Positions 1 through 7,202 of a stretch of 9,659 nt of DNA are shown piece after piece. Numbering within the stretch: position 1 is the first letter of the stretch; every line of letters starts with the position of its first letter. The notes under the pieces were generated by a model. That model saw only the letters and a list, made by a program, of their open reading frames with translations, was not told where the DNA came from and did no database searches. Made by a program: the position numbers and the translations under genes. Origin of the DNA: Candidatus Apopatocola equi (GTDB lineage Bacteria; Bacillota; Clostridia; Oscillospirales; Oscillospiraceae); NCBI GenBank assembly GCA_018065965.1, contig JAGHSH010000103.1, positions 1 to 9,659 on the forward strand, read 5' to 3'.

Positions 1-1006
1 AACCGGTGAGAGCGGAGATGAACACCACGGGGGCATAGGTCATGAAGGAAAGATCCCGGTAAACGTCCTTGCGCATCTTCTCCATGGTGTTGGTCTCTTT
101 TTCCACCAGATCCCACTTGTTGATCACGATGACGCTGGCTTTCCCGGCCTCATGGGCCAGTCCGGCGATCTTGGTGTCCTGCTCGGTAACGCCCTCCCGG
201 GCGTCGACCATGATCAGGCACACATCGGCGCGCTCCACGGCCAGCTGGGCGCGCATGACGGAGAACTTCTCGATGCGGTCATCCACCTTGGACTTGCGGC
301 GGATGCCGGCGGTGTCGATGAAGGTATATTTGCCGTACTTGTTGTCCAGCTCCGTGTCCACCGCATCCCGGGTGGTACCGGGCATATTGGCCACGATCAC
401 GCGCTTTTCGCCCAGCACAAGGTTCACCAGAGAGCTCTTGCCCACATTGGGCTTGCCGATTACGGCCACGCGGATGCGCTCGTCCTCCTCGCCCTCGGCA
501 TCCTCCGGGGGGAAGTATTCAAAGCAGGCATCAAGGATCTCATCGGTGCCGTGACCGTGTACGGCGGAAAGGGCGATGGGATCGCCCAGACCCAGAGAAT
601 AGGACTCATAAATATCCGGGTTCACGGTGCCGGTGCTGTCCATCTTGTTCACGCAGAGCACCACGGGCTTGCCGCTGCGCTGCAGCATAGCCGCGACCTC
701 CTGATCGGCGGCGGTAACGCCGGTGCCGATCTCGGTGATGAAGAGGATCACATCGGCGCTGTTGATGGCCAGCATGGCCTGCTCACGCATGAAGAGGAGG
801 ATCTCACTGTCGGCCCGGGGCTCGATGCCGCCGGTGTCTACGATATTAAAGGTCCTGCCCCGCCATTCGCACTCGGCATAGAGCCGGTCGCGGGTAACGC
901 CGGGGGTATCCTCCACGATGGAGAGCTTCTGTCCGCACAGGCGGTTGAAGAGCAGGGACTTGCCCACATTGGGCCGTCCCACGATCGCAACTAAAGGTTT
1001 TGCCAT
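1..1006 (-). CDS. der: Ribosome-biogenesis GTPase Der (EngA), C-terminus cut by window edge
   Basis: Der is an essential tandem GTPase that binds the 50S precursor during large-subunit maturation. About 335 residues are visible, against a usual length near 440. The first G domain begins at the N-terminus with the P-loop GRPNVGKS (residues 10-17), then DTPG and the G3 motif DTGG, then NKMD. A second G domain follows after an acidic linker (EDAEGEEDE) with GKPNVGKSS, DTAGIRRK and NKWD. Two complete GTPase cores in tandem are diagnostic of Der. The missing part is the C-terminal KH-like domain. The ATG lies 4 bases after the stop of the upstream DUF512 gene, and its ribosome binding site (AAGGATG) lies inside the end of that gene, so the two are probably translated from one mRNA. 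The residue after GKS is Leu instead of the common Thr; this lies outside the catalytic GKS itself and I recall such variation in clostridial homologues. Confidence 0.96.
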   Translation of the reverse strand, partial: MAKPLVAIVGRPNVGKSLLFNRLCGQKLSIVEDTPGVTRDRLYAECEWRGRTFNIVDTGGIEPRADSEILLFMREQAMLAINSADVILFITEIGTGVTAADQEVAAMLQRSGKPVVLCVNKMDSTGTVNPDIYESYSLGLGDPIALSAVHGHGTDEILDACFEYFPPEDAEGEEDERIRVAVIGKPNVGKSSLVNLVLGEKRVIVANMPGTTRDAVDTELDNKYGKYTFIDTAGIRRKSKVDDRIEKFSVMRAQLAVERADVCLIMVDAREGVTEQDTKIAGLAHEAGKASVIVINKWDLVEKETNTMEKMRKDVYRDLSFMTYAPVVFISALTG

Positions 1007-1010
1007 ATTT

Positions 1011-2288
1011 TCACATCCTTCCCAGCATGGCGGAGAGCAGCGCGTCGCCGTCGTTATCCACAGGATAAACCGGCACGCCCAGACTCTCGGAGAGCTGATC
1101 AACGGTCATATCATCCAGAAAAACGCCCTCCCCGTGGCGGAGCATCACCAACGGGATGAGCAGGAATTCACCAAGGTCTTTGCCCCGGAGCTGACGCAGC
1201 AGATCCCCGCCCGTCAGCAGACCGGCCACATCCACAGTATGGCCGAGAAAATCGTTTTCAACCGCATAGACCCGGGCGTTGGCTCCGGCCAAAGCGCAGA
1301 GCTTCTGCAGGAACGGCGCGGCGGAAACGCCGGTGGCCACGGAGAAGGGCCTTGCGGGGCGCTCGTCCTCGTTTTCAAGGGCATAGCGGAATTCCTCCTC
1401 CAGCAGCCGGAGCAGGCCTACGCCGTTTTCCAGCTGCGGATAGCCCTCGTAGTCCTCCTCGGGCGGGATTTCCAGCCCTGCCTTGAGATACAGCTCGTCC
1501 GAGCAGTAAAAGAGCAGGGTGTTGCAGCGCTCCAGACAGACCCGGGCAAAAGCCTCCACCTGCTTCACGGTGGCCAGAGCGCTCTCAGCGTCGAAGGGCT
1601 GCAGCTCCGTGAGCCCCTGCCGGTGGCAGGTCAGTCCCACGGGCACGATGCTGACGCTGTTGACCGCCGGGTAGAGCTCCGCGAGATCCTCCATGGTCTT
1701 CTGCAGCTGCGCCCCGTCATTCCAGCCGGGGCAGACCACCACCTGACATTCCATCTCGATGCCCGCATCGGCAAAGCGGCGGAGAATGTCCATGATCTCC
1801 GCGCCCCGGCGGTTGCGGAGCATTCTGGCGCGCAGCTCGCCGTCGGTGGCATGGACGGAGATGTTCAGCGGGCTGACGCGCAGCTCGCAGATGCGCTGCA
1901 GCTCCCGCTCGGTGAGGTTGGTGCAGGTGATGTAGTTGCCCGTCAGAAAGGAGAGACGCGCATCGTCATCCTTGAAATATAATGTGTCGCGCAGACCCTT
2001 CGGGAGCTGATCGATGAAGCAGAAAACGCACTTGTTGGCGCAGTGGGTGGCGTTGTCCATGAGGTAATCCTCAAAGTTCAGCCCCAGATCCTCGCCCTCA
2101 TCCTTTTCTACCTCGATCTCTCCGGCGTCCCGGAAGCGAAGGGTAAGCAGCTCGTCATAGGCATAGAATTTGTAATCCAGCACGTCATGGATGGGGTTGC
2201 CGTTGATGGCAAGCAGCTCGTCGCCGGGCTCTACCAGCCCCTCCAGCGGGCAGTCCGCATCCAGAAAGGAAACGGTGTTGAAGCTCAT
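1011..2288 (-). CDS. DUF512 / PDZ radical-SAM-like iron-sulfur protein
   Basis: This 425-residue protein of unproven function belongs to the DUF512 family. Residues about 5-60 form a PDZ-like segment (LVEPGDELLAINGNPI). A cysteine cluster CX3CX2C at C83, C87 and C90 (CANKCVFCFIDQ) has the spacing of a radical-SAM 4Fe-4S motif. A barrel-like region follows (LTGNYITCTNL, SPLNISVHATDG), and the C-terminal half matches the DUF512 domain as I recall it (VSIVPVGLTCHR, ATGVSAAPFL). The start ATG is preceded by AGGAG at a 7-base spacing. The gene sits directly upstream of der with a 4-base gap, a neighbourhood known in Clostridia and consistent with a role linked to ribosome or RNA metabolism, though the substrate is unknown. 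No good promoter is visible between the rpmF terminator and its start, so read-through from rpmF may feed it. Confidence 0.92.
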   Translation of the reverse strand: MSFNTVSFLDADCPLEGLVEPGDELLAINGNPIHDVLDYKFYAYDELLTLRFRDAGEIEVEKDEGEDLGLNFEDYLMDNATHCANKCVFCFIDQLPKGLRDTLYFKDDDARLSFLTGNYITCTNLTERELQRICELRVSPLNISVHATDGELRARMLRNRRGAEIMDILRRFADAGIEMECQVVVCPGWNDGAQLQKTMEDLAELYPAVNSVSIVPVGLTCHRQGLTELQPFDAESALATVKQVEAFARVCLERCNTLLFYCSDELYLKAGLEIPPEEDYEGYPQLENGVGLLRLLEEEFRYALENEDERPARPFSVATGVSAAPFLQKLCALAGANARVYAVENDFLGHTVDVAGLLTGGDLLRQLRGKDLGEFLLIPLVMLRHGEGVFLDDMTVDQLSESLGVPVYPVDNDGDALLSAMLGRM

Positions 2289-2320
2289 GGGTAATCTCCT
2301 CTTCAGGCGTCGAAATACAG

Positions 2321-2352
2321 AAAAAGAGGCGGCAATTCTGCCGCCTCTTTTT
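2321..2352 (-). terminator. Rho-independent terminator after rpmF
   Basis: A perfect 14-bp stem (AAAAAGAGGCGGCA and its complement) closes a 4-base loop and ends in a T run on the minus strand, 7 bases beyond the rpmF stop codon. The flanking A and T runs make it symmetrical, so it would also work on the plus strand, but no plus-strand gene needs it. It lies only 32 bases upstream of the DUF512 start, so it may attenuate rather than fully separate the two transcription units. Confidence 0.88.
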
Positions 2353-2359
2353 CGAGCCG

Positions 2360-2551
2360 TTACTTGTTTGCTTCTCCGACCTTCACGACCTCGCGGCCCT
2401 TATAAAAACCGCAGGCTTTGCAGGCACGGTGGGGCAGCAGGTAAGCGCCGCAGTTGGGGCACTTGACCAGACTGGGAGCGGTGAGCTTCCAGTTGGAGCC
2501 ACGCCTCTTATCGCGTCTCTGACGGCTGACTTTTCCCTTGGGGACTGCCAT
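2360..2551 (-). CDS. rpmF: 50S ribosomal protein L32
   Basis: This 63-residue protein is bacterial L32, a component of the large ribosomal subunit. The N-terminus MAVPKGKVSRQRRDKRR is the family signature. A zinc ribbon follows, with C31-x2-C34 (CPNC) and C44-x2-C47 (CKAC), so this is the cysteine-containing form that binds zinc. Length is normal. The start ATG has an excellent AGGAGGTG ribosome binding site at 5 bases. It lies 48 bases downstream of yceD, the conserved partner, and shares its promoter. The usual next gene in many bacteria, plsX, is absent: a strong terminator and the DUF512 gene follow instead. Confidence 0.98.
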   Translation of the reverse strand: MAVPKGKVSRQRRDKRRGSNWKLTAPSLVKCPNCGAYLLPHRACKACGFYKGREVVKVGEANK

Positions 2552-2599
2552 GTTGACACCTCCTCATTACTTCGGCTGTTTTTTCAGCAGCTCAATGTA

Positions 2600-3100
2600 T
2601 TAGTCTTTATCGTCCAACAGCTGTTCCAAAACAGCCAGTCTTGGATCCTTTTCCTTTTTGCACGAACAGGGTCCCAAATTCAGGTCGGCGCCGCAGCGTC
2701 CGCAGAGTCCCTTGCAGTCCTCCCGGCAAAGGAAGCTGCTCTCCAGCCCCAAAATGAAGCAGTCAGACAGAACTTCCTCCAGCTCCAGCTTCTCATCGCA
2801 GAGAAGATAGAAATCCGGATTTTCCTCGTCCTCCAGCTCGGTGGCCAGCGTCAGCTCCAGAGGGATGTCCACGCTCTTCTCAAATTCGGCGGCGCAGCGG
2901 TCGCAGATACAGAGCAGACGGGTACGGATGTGCCCGGTAAGAACCAGCAGCCCTGCCTCGTTGCGAATCTCGCCGGAGCCGGTAACAGGCTCCGAAAAGC
3001 TCACGATGGAGGGCTGAGCAAGCCGCTCCTCGGAGATCTCGCAGGAGAAGGGGAGCGAACGACCCGGGTTTATGATGAGTTCGTGCAGATCCATGCTCAT
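2600..3100 (-). CDS. yceD: YceD / DUF177 family protein
   Basis: This 166-residue protein belongs to the DUF177 (YceD) family. Family members are encoded with rpmF and have been linked to 23S rRNA accumulation in bacteria and plastids; the biochemical activity is unsettled. Visible hallmarks are the CxxC pair C66/C69 (CDRC) and the cluster C125, C129, C133, C136 in a CREDCKGLCGRCGADLN block, typical of the Gram-positive branch and suggesting metal binding. The first ATG has GAGGTG 5 bases upstream. A second in-frame ATG two codons later is a possible alternative. The neighbouring rpmF gene and common promoter support the call. Confidence 0.93.
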   Translation of the reverse strand: MSMDLHELIINPGRSLPFSCEISEERLAQPSIVSFSEPVTGSGEIRNEAGLLVLTGHIRTRLLCICDRCAAEFEKSVDIPLELTLATELEDEENPDFYLLCDEKLELEEVLSDCFILGLESSFLCREDCKGLCGRCGADLNLGPCSCKKEKDPRLAVLEQLLDDKD

Positions 3101-3124
3101 GAGTACACCTCAAACAGCCCGTTT

Positions 3125-3153
3125 ATTATAATGGAACAGACCTCTCTTGTCAA
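3125..3153 (-). promoter_or_regulatory. Consensus sigma-A promoter of yceD-rpmF
   Basis: On the minus strand TTGACA (3148-3153) and TATAAT (3125-3130) are separated by 17 bases, a perfect match to the housekeeping consensus. The expected start of transcription is near 3118, giving a short leader before the yceD ATG at 3100. Such strength fits a ribosomal protein operon. Confidence 0.92.
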
Positions 3154-3197
3154 CAGAAAATTCATGAAAAAATGCCTTTTCCGCTGCAAAGGGGGGC

Positions 3198-3226
3198 TTG
3201 CAATGGGACTGAAAGTATTATACACT
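3198..3226 (+). promoter_or_regulatory. Possible promoter of the RluA-family gene
   Basis: TTGCAA (3198-3203) and TACACT (3221-3226) are 17 bases apart. Each hexamer matches consensus at four of six positions. CTGAAA with TATAAA at 3231-3236 (16-base spacer) is an alternative. The candidate -10 region lies inside a short inverted repeat, TTATAC (3218-3223) and GTATAA (3230-3235), which could be an operator or chance. Confidence 0.4.
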
Positions 3227-3283
3227 GCAGTATAAACCCAAAGGGGCGAAAACACAAGTATATTTTTTGAGGGAGCAAACCGT

Positions 3284-4246
3284 ATGAAAGAGTATCTGGT
3301 GGGAGCCAACGACGCAGGACAGCGGCTGGACCGCTTTGTCAAGAAGGTGGCCCCCCGGCTGCCGGACTCCATGCTGCAGAAGACCCTGCGGAAGAAGGAC
3401 ATCAAGATCAACGGCCGTCCCGCTAAGGGAGATGCGCGGCTGGAGAAGGGCGACACGGTGCGCATTTACCTGACGGACGAGCTTCTGGAGGGAGTCAAGG
3501 CGCCCGCCCCGGTGAAGCAGCGGGCGGTGAAGCTCTCCGTTGCCTACGAGGATGAGAATATCCTTGTCGTGGATAAAAAGCCCGGTGTGCTCTGCCATGA
3601 TGCAGAGGGCTGGAGCCCCACGACCCTCATTGCCGAGATCCAGAGCTACCTGCGGCAGAAGGGGGAGTGGCGGCCCGAGGAGGAAAACAGCTTCGCGCCC
3701 GCCCTGTGCAACCGGATCGACCGCAACACCGGCGGCCTTGTGATCGCCGCCAAGAATGCCGAGGCGCTGCGCATCATGGACGAGAAGATCAAAAACCGGG
3801 AGATCGAGAAATACTACCTCTGCGTAACGCTGGGGCAGCCCCATCCTGCCAGAGGCAGGCTGGAGGGCTTCCTCTTCAAGGACGCAAAGAAAAATCAGGT
3901 CTATGTCTATGATGAGCCCCGTGTGGGGGCACTGAGCGCCGTCACCGAATATCGGACGCTCTCCGTCCGGGGCGAGCTCTCGCTGCTGGAGTGCCACCTG
4001 ATCACCGGCCGCACCCACCAGATCCGCGCCCAGATGGCCCATGCCGGCTGCCCCCTGCTGGGGGACGGCAAGTACGGCCGGGAGCGGAAAAACCGGGATT
4101 ACGGTGAGAAGATGCAGCTGCTACACTCCTGGCGTCTGCGCTTTGCCTTTACCACCGAAAGCGGCGTGCTGAGCTATCTGGACGGCAAGACCGTTCAGGG
4201 CAGCAGCCCGGAGTTTGCGGAGAAATATTTCGGGGAGAACGTGTGA
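3284..4246 (+). CDS. RluA-family 23S rRNA/tRNA pseudouridine synthase
   Basis: Enzymes of this family isomerise specific uridines in structured RNA to pseudouridine. The 320-residue protein starts with an S4-like RNA-binding domain (residues about 1-65, GQRLDRFVKKVAPRLP and IKINGRPAKGDARLEKGD), as in RluC and RluD. The catalytic domain follows (about 85-290): D146 in NRIDRNTGGLVIAAK is the expected nucleophile, and ECHLITGRTHQIRAQMAHAGCPLLGDGKYG is the family's second signature. Length is typical of RluC/RluD. The target site cannot be read from the sequence, so no specific symbol is given. The ATG has GAGGGAG at 8 bases. It converges on the thioesterase gene with only 3 bases between stop codons and no terminator between them. 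Confidence 0.94.
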   Translation: MKEYLVGANDAGQRLDRFVKKVAPRLPDSMLQKTLRKKDIKINGRPAKGDARLEKGDTVRIYLTDELLEGVKAPAPVKQRAVKLSVAYEDENILVVDKKPGVLCHDAEGWSPTTLIAEIQSYLRQKGEWRPEEENSFAPALCNRIDRNTGGLVIAAKNAEALRIMDEKIKNREIEKYYLCVTLGQPHPARGRLEGFLFKDAKKNQVYVYDEPRVGALSAVTEYRTLSVRGELSLLECHLITGRTHQIRAQMAHAGCPLLGDGKYGRERKNRDYGEKMQLLHSWRLRFAFTTESGVLSYLDGKTVQGSSPEFAEKYFGENV

Positions 4247-4249
4247 GGC

Positions 4250-4972
4250 TCAGATCTCCCTGTAGCCGAGCTTCATGTTGAAGAATTCCCCGCCCTTCAC
4301 ATAGAGCGTATCGTCCTGCAGCGTCCAACTCATCCCGACCTCATTCTCCGGCCGCACCTCCCGGCGGTACTCCACCCAGAGAGAGCGGAGGGCATGGGCG
4401 CGGTGGTAGTCCACGCTCAGCAGATCCTCGCCCCAGCTGAGATAATGGGTGTTGTTCAGATGCCCGTTGATGTCCAGCTCACTGTAGGTCGCCCGGCGGG
4501 ACTCGCTGCCATCAAGGCTGCCGGGAAACGGTACCCGGGAGGGGGGGTCGGGCAGCTCCGCCCGCTCACAGGCCCCGGGAACGTCCAGTCCCACGCTCTG
4601 AGGAGTGACCGTGTGGCGGCTTTCCCTGTCCATCATCAGATAGATGCTCTTGGCCCGGATCAGGGAGCGTCCTTCCGCGTCCGCGATCTCAAAGGAGCGG
4701 GGGAGAAAGACCCTGCGCTGCTGTCCCGGCCAGGTGCAGAGCGTGATCTGCTCGTCTGCGCGGGGCAGACGGTCGATTTCGGCCACCGTGCGGCCGATGA
4801 CCCACAGCAGCCCCCGGCTCCACACCGCATCGTTGCCCAGACCCAGTGCGTCCGCATGCGCCCAGCCCGCGCCCTGCATCAGCCTGAGCATGATCGACGG
4901 ACGGAGACGGCCGAACATATCGCAGTCCGCCGCGTCAACAGCAAAAGTACTTTTGTACAGAAGATCGTTCAA
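4250..4972 (-). CDS. Acyl-ACP thioesterase (FatA/FatB-like)
   Basis: This protein of about 240 residues resembles bacterial acyl-ACP thioesterases (PF01643), which release free fatty acids from acyl carrier protein. It looks like two hotdog folds: residues about 2-125 (YKSTFAVDAADCDMFGRLRPS) and about 150-240. The second holds DINGHLNNTHYLSW (D167, N169, H171), matching the DxNxHxNN catalytic block of plant FatA/FatB. The start chosen is TTG at 4972, because AAGGTGG lies 7 bases upstream and a promoter sits just beyond. The open frame continues upstream for 93 more codons, to 5251, but that part is Arg/Ser-rich, crosses the promoter and overlaps the divergent aldolase gene, so it is not real. 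The stop faces the RluA-family gene 3 bases away. Confidence 0.9.
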   Translation of the reverse strand: MNDLLYKSTFAVDAADCDMFGRLRPSIMLRLMQGAGWAHADALGLGNDAVWSRGLLWVIGRTVAEIDRLPRADEQITLCTWPGQQRRVFLPRSFEIADAEGRSLIRAKSIYLMMDRESRHTVTPQSVGLDVPGACERAELPDPPSRVPFPGSLDGSESRRATYSELDINGHLNNTHYLSWGEDLLSVDYHRAHALRSLWVEYRREVRPENEVGMSWTLQDDTLYVKGGEFFNMKLGYREI

Positions 4973-4994
4973 GTATATCCCACCTTTCGTGGAC

Positions 4995-5023
4995 AGTATA
5001 GCAAATTTTTCCTCCTTTTGCAA
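4995..5023 (-). promoter_or_regulatory. Promoter of the acyl-ACP thioesterase
   Basis: On the minus strand TTGCAA (5018-5023) and TATACT (4995-5000) are 17 bases apart. The -10 matches consensus at five of six positions. Transcription would start near 4988, leaving a short leader with the AAGGTGG ribosome binding site before the TTG start codon. This placement supports the TTG start over any upstream start. Confidence 0.7.
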
Positions 5024-5037
5024 TTCCCATTGCAAAA
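5016..5037. repeat. Inverted repeat carrying both -35 boxes of a divergent promoter pair
   Basis: TTTTGCAAT (5016-5024) and ATTGCAAAA (5029-5037) are perfect 9-bp arms around a TCCC spacer. The left arm contains the -35 of the thioesterase promoter and the right arm that of the aldolase promoter. It may be a shared operator or simply back-to-back promoters. Confidence 0.6.
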
Positions 5038-5059
5038 AGAGACTCTGCTGTGTTACACT
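5030..5059 (+). promoter_or_regulatory. Promoter of the threonine-aldolase-like gene
   Basis: TTGCAA (5030-5035) and TACACT (5054-5059) are 18 bases apart. The -10 is preceded by TGT, giving an extended -10 (TGnTACACT) that can compensate for the modest hexamers. The AAGGAG ribosome binding site and ATG at 5098 follow. Confidence 0.55.
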
Positions 5060-5097
5060 GCGAAAAAAAGTAATACCGTGAAAGAAGGAGAAAAACC

Positions 5098-6132
5098 ATG
5101 ATCCATTTTGAGTCCGACTATCTGGAGGGCTGCCACCCAAGGCTGCTTCAGGCACTCTGCGAGAGCAACGAGATGCAGACCGTGGGCTACGGCACCGATG
5201 AGATCTGCGAGGAGGCACGCTCCATCGTGCAGAACCTCTGCGGCGGAACAAAGGTCAGCGTCCACTTTCTGGTGGGCGGCACACAGGTGAACAAGACCGT
5301 GATCGCTGCGGCGCTGCGTCCCCATCAGGGCGTTCTGGCGGCAGACTGCGGACACATCGCCACCCATGAGAGCGGCGCCATCGAGGCCACCGGCCACAAG
5401 GTGCTCACGCTCCCCGCCGTGGACGCCAGACTCACCGCCCGGGGCGTGGATGAATACTGCGCCGAGCATTTTGTCAGCGCGACTGCCGAGCATACGGTGC
5501 AGCCGGGCATGATCTTCTGCTCCAACCCCAGCGAGTGGGGCACGGTCTACACCCGCCCGGAGCTCCTTGACCTCCGGGCGGTCTGCGACCGCTGGGGTCT
5601 CCTCCTCTACATGGACGGCGCCCGCCTGGGCAGCGCACTGTGCTGTGAGCAGGTGGATTATGACTATGCCTTCCTCGCCTCCGTCTGCGACGCCTTTACC
5701 ATCGGCGGCACCAAGCTGGGCTGCCTCTTCGGCGAGGTGCTCGTGATCCGCAGCGAGAGCCTGAACCGGGACTTCCGCTATATTCTCAAGCAGAACGGCG
5801 GCATGCTGGCCAAGGGCCGCCTGCTGGGCGTGCAGTTCCGGGAGCTGCTCCGGGACGGGCTGTATCTGGAGATCGGCCGCCGGGAGAATGAGCTTGCCAT
5901 GATGGTGAAGGAGGATCTGACGCGCAAGGGCTACTCCTTCCTCTATGATTCCTGCACCAACCAGCAGTTCCCCATCTTCCCCAATGGGCTGGTGGAAAAG
6001 CTTTCGGAGCGCTTTGTGTTCAGCGACAACGGCCCCACGGACGCCGACCACCGCTGCATCCGCATCTGCACCAGCTGGGCCACGAAGAAAGAGGACGTGG
6101 AAAAGCTGCTGAGCGACATCCCCGCACACTGA
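5098..6132 (+). CDS. ltaE: PLP-dependent beta-eliminating lyase, threonine-aldolase-like
   Basis: This 344-residue protein belongs to the fold-type-I PLP family that includes low-specificity L-threonine aldolase, which cleaves threonine or allo-threonine to glycine and acetaldehyde. Visible family features are FESDYLEGCHP at the N-terminus, GGTQVNKT (60-67) at the phosphate-binding site, HIATHESGAIE (86-96) with the PLP-stacking histidine, SNPSEWGTVYT, DGARLGSAL with D173 contacting the pyridine nitrogen, and GGTKLG with K206 as the probable Schiff-base lysine. The length matches the family. The ATG has AAGGAG at 7 bases. It is a single-gene unit with its own promoter and a clear terminator. 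Other beta-eliminating lyases of the same family cannot be excluded, so substrate is less certain than fold. Confidence 0.88.
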   Translation: MIHFESDYLEGCHPRLLQALCESNEMQTVGYGTDEICEEARSIVQNLCGGTKVSVHFLVGGTQVNKTVIAAALRPHQGVLAADCGHIATHESGAIEATGHKVLTLPAVDARLTARGVDEYCAEHFVSATAEHTVQPGMIFCSNPSEWGTVYTRPELLDLRAVCDRWGLLLYMDGARLGSALCCEQVDYDYAFLASVCDAFTIGGTKLGCLFGEVLVIRSESLNRDFRYILKQNGGMLAKGRLLGVQFRELLRDGLYLEIGRRENELAMMVKEDLTRKGYSFLYDSCTNQQFPIFPNGLVEKLSERFVFSDNGPTDADHRCIRICTSWATKKEDVEKLLSDIPAH

Positions 6133-6138
6133 TATGGC

Positions 6139-6166
6139 AAAGGCTCCCCTGCCGGGGAGCCTTTTT
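6139..6166 (+). terminator. Rho-independent terminator after the aldolase gene
   Basis: An 11-bp stem (AAAGGCTCCCC and its complement) with a TGCC loop is followed by a run of T. It begins 6 bases after the stop codon. It isolates the aldolase gene from the membrane-motor operon that follows. Confidence 0.93.
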
Positions 6167-6234
6167 GCTGCCTTCAGCCCATCGGACGGGCAGAGGCGGC
6201 GGAAAAATATCACAAAGAATTTACAAACCCGTTC

Positions 6235-6263
6235 TTGACTTCTTCGACGGAATCCGCTACGCT
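6235..6263 (+). promoter_or_regulatory. Possible promoter of the motor operon
   Basis: TTGACT (6235-6240) and TACGCT (6258-6263) are 17 bases apart. The -35 is good; the -10 matches at only three positions. It is the best candidate between the aldolase terminator and the GTG at 6300. The rest of this 133-base gap shows nothing else recognisable. Confidence 0.35.
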
Positions 6264-6299
6264 TCATGTCGCTATTTATCGATTCGGGAGGGTTAAAAA

Positions 6300-7202
6300 G
6301 TGAGCAGCTGGAAAAATATGCCTGCCGCCGGTCTGGCGGTGGTGGCCGTCATTCTGATTTTGTTTGTCTCTGCTCTGGTGCTGCTGCTGCGCACCTGGGG
6401 ACGCTACCGCCGCCTGACGGACATGGTGGGCGGCAATCTCCGCAAGGACAACGAATTCCTGCGCTATACCGTCAATGAGTACGCCGAAGCCTACAGGCAG
6501 TACGGCGAGGACGTGAACACACCGGCGCTCATCGCCAACGCCGTGAACGTGAAGCTGGGCGGACTGCTGCTGTGCGAGCGTTTTCTGAGTAATGCGGTAT
6601 CCCTGTTCGTGACGCTGGGCCTTTTCGGCACCTTCCTGGGTCTGAGCCTGTCCGTGTCGTCTCTGACTGAGCTCATCAGCTACAGCAACACCGCCGAGTG
6701 GCTCAGCGTGCTTGACAGCGTGGGCGGGGGACTGATGTCCGCCCTCTCCGGCATGGGCGTGGCCTTCTATACCTCTCTGGTGGGCGTGGCCTGCTCCATC
6801 CTGCTGACGCTGCTGCGTGCCGTTTTCTCGCCCCAGAATGAGCGGGAGCGCATGGAAACGGCTCTGGAGCTCTGGCTGGATCACAGCATCGCTCCCACTC
6901 TGCCCAATAGCAGCAGCAGCGACGAGGTGACGCAGCTCCGGCGTCTCATCTCCGCCCTGGAGCAGACCGGCACTGCCGTGGAAAAGGCTCTGGTCGGCGC
7001 CACGGAGGGACTGGTGCGCACCGCCGGGGAGACCCGGGAGCAGCTGGGAGCCTTTGAAAAGACCGTGGGCAGCTTCAATGAAGGCGTCCGGGACTTCTCG
7101 GAGTTCAATTACAATCTGCGCGGCACGGTGGAGCGTATGGATGTGTGCATCCGCGATCTGGTGGCGGCTCTTCGGAACGCAGAGAGAAGGGTCGAAAAAT
7201 GA
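6300..7202 (+). CDS. MotA/TolQ/ExbB-type proton channel protein, ZorA-like
   Basis: This 300-residue integral membrane protein resembles the channel-forming subunit of ion-driven motors (flagellar MotA, TolQ, ExbB, Zorya ZorA). Three hydrophobic segments are visible: about 11-31, 99-121 (VTLGLFGTFLGLSLS) and 148-175 (ALSGMGVAFYTSLVGVACS). The GTFLGL and GMGVAFYTSL blocks are family signatures. A cytoplasmic loop of about 65 residues separates the first two segments. The C-terminal 95 residues (206-300) look helical and possibly coiled-coil, a shortened counterpart of the cytoplasmic tail of ZorA. The start is GTG with GGGAGGG at 7 bases; an ATG at codon 7 is less well spaced. The gene overlaps the MotB/OmpA-like gene by ATGA, so the two are translationally coupled. 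Three segments fit ZorA or TolQ better than four-segment MotA. The specific biological role is unknown. Confidence 0.88.
   Translation: MSSWKNMPAAGLAVVAVILILFVSALVLLLRTWGRYRRLTDMVGGNLRKDNEFLRYTVNEYAEAYRQYGEDVNTPALIANAVNVKLGGLLLCERFLSNAVSLFVTLGLFGTFLGLSLSVSSLTELISYSNTAEWLSVLDSVGGGLMSALSGMGVAFYTSLVGVACSILLTLLRAVFSPQNERERMETALELWLDHSIAPTLPNSSSSDEVTQLRRLISALEQTGTAVEKALVGATEGLVRTAGETREQLGAFEKTVGSFNEGVRDFSEFNYNLRGTVERMDVCIRDLVAALRNAERRVEK

Noticed and set aside
152..994. 280-codon open frame on the plus strand
   Set aside because: It is antisense to der, whose two GTPase domains are unmistakable. The translation is Gly/His/Ala-rich with no family resemblance.
918..1982. 354-codon open frame on the plus strand
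   Set aside because: Antisense to the DUF512 gene in GC-rich DNA; no ribosome binding site or recognisable motif.
3163..3235. Short plus-strand frame starting MKKCLFRCK, upstream of the RluA-family gene
   Set aside because: Only about 23 codons, no ribosome binding site, and it overlaps the promoter region.
5053..6267. 404-codon open frame on the minus strand
   Set aside because: Longer than the aldolase gene but antisense to it, crosses the terminator, and its His/Ala/Gly-rich composition is typical of GC-rich shadow frames.
6276..6884. 202-codon open frame on the minus strand
   Set aside because: Antisense to the channel protein, rich in Gln and His with no motif.
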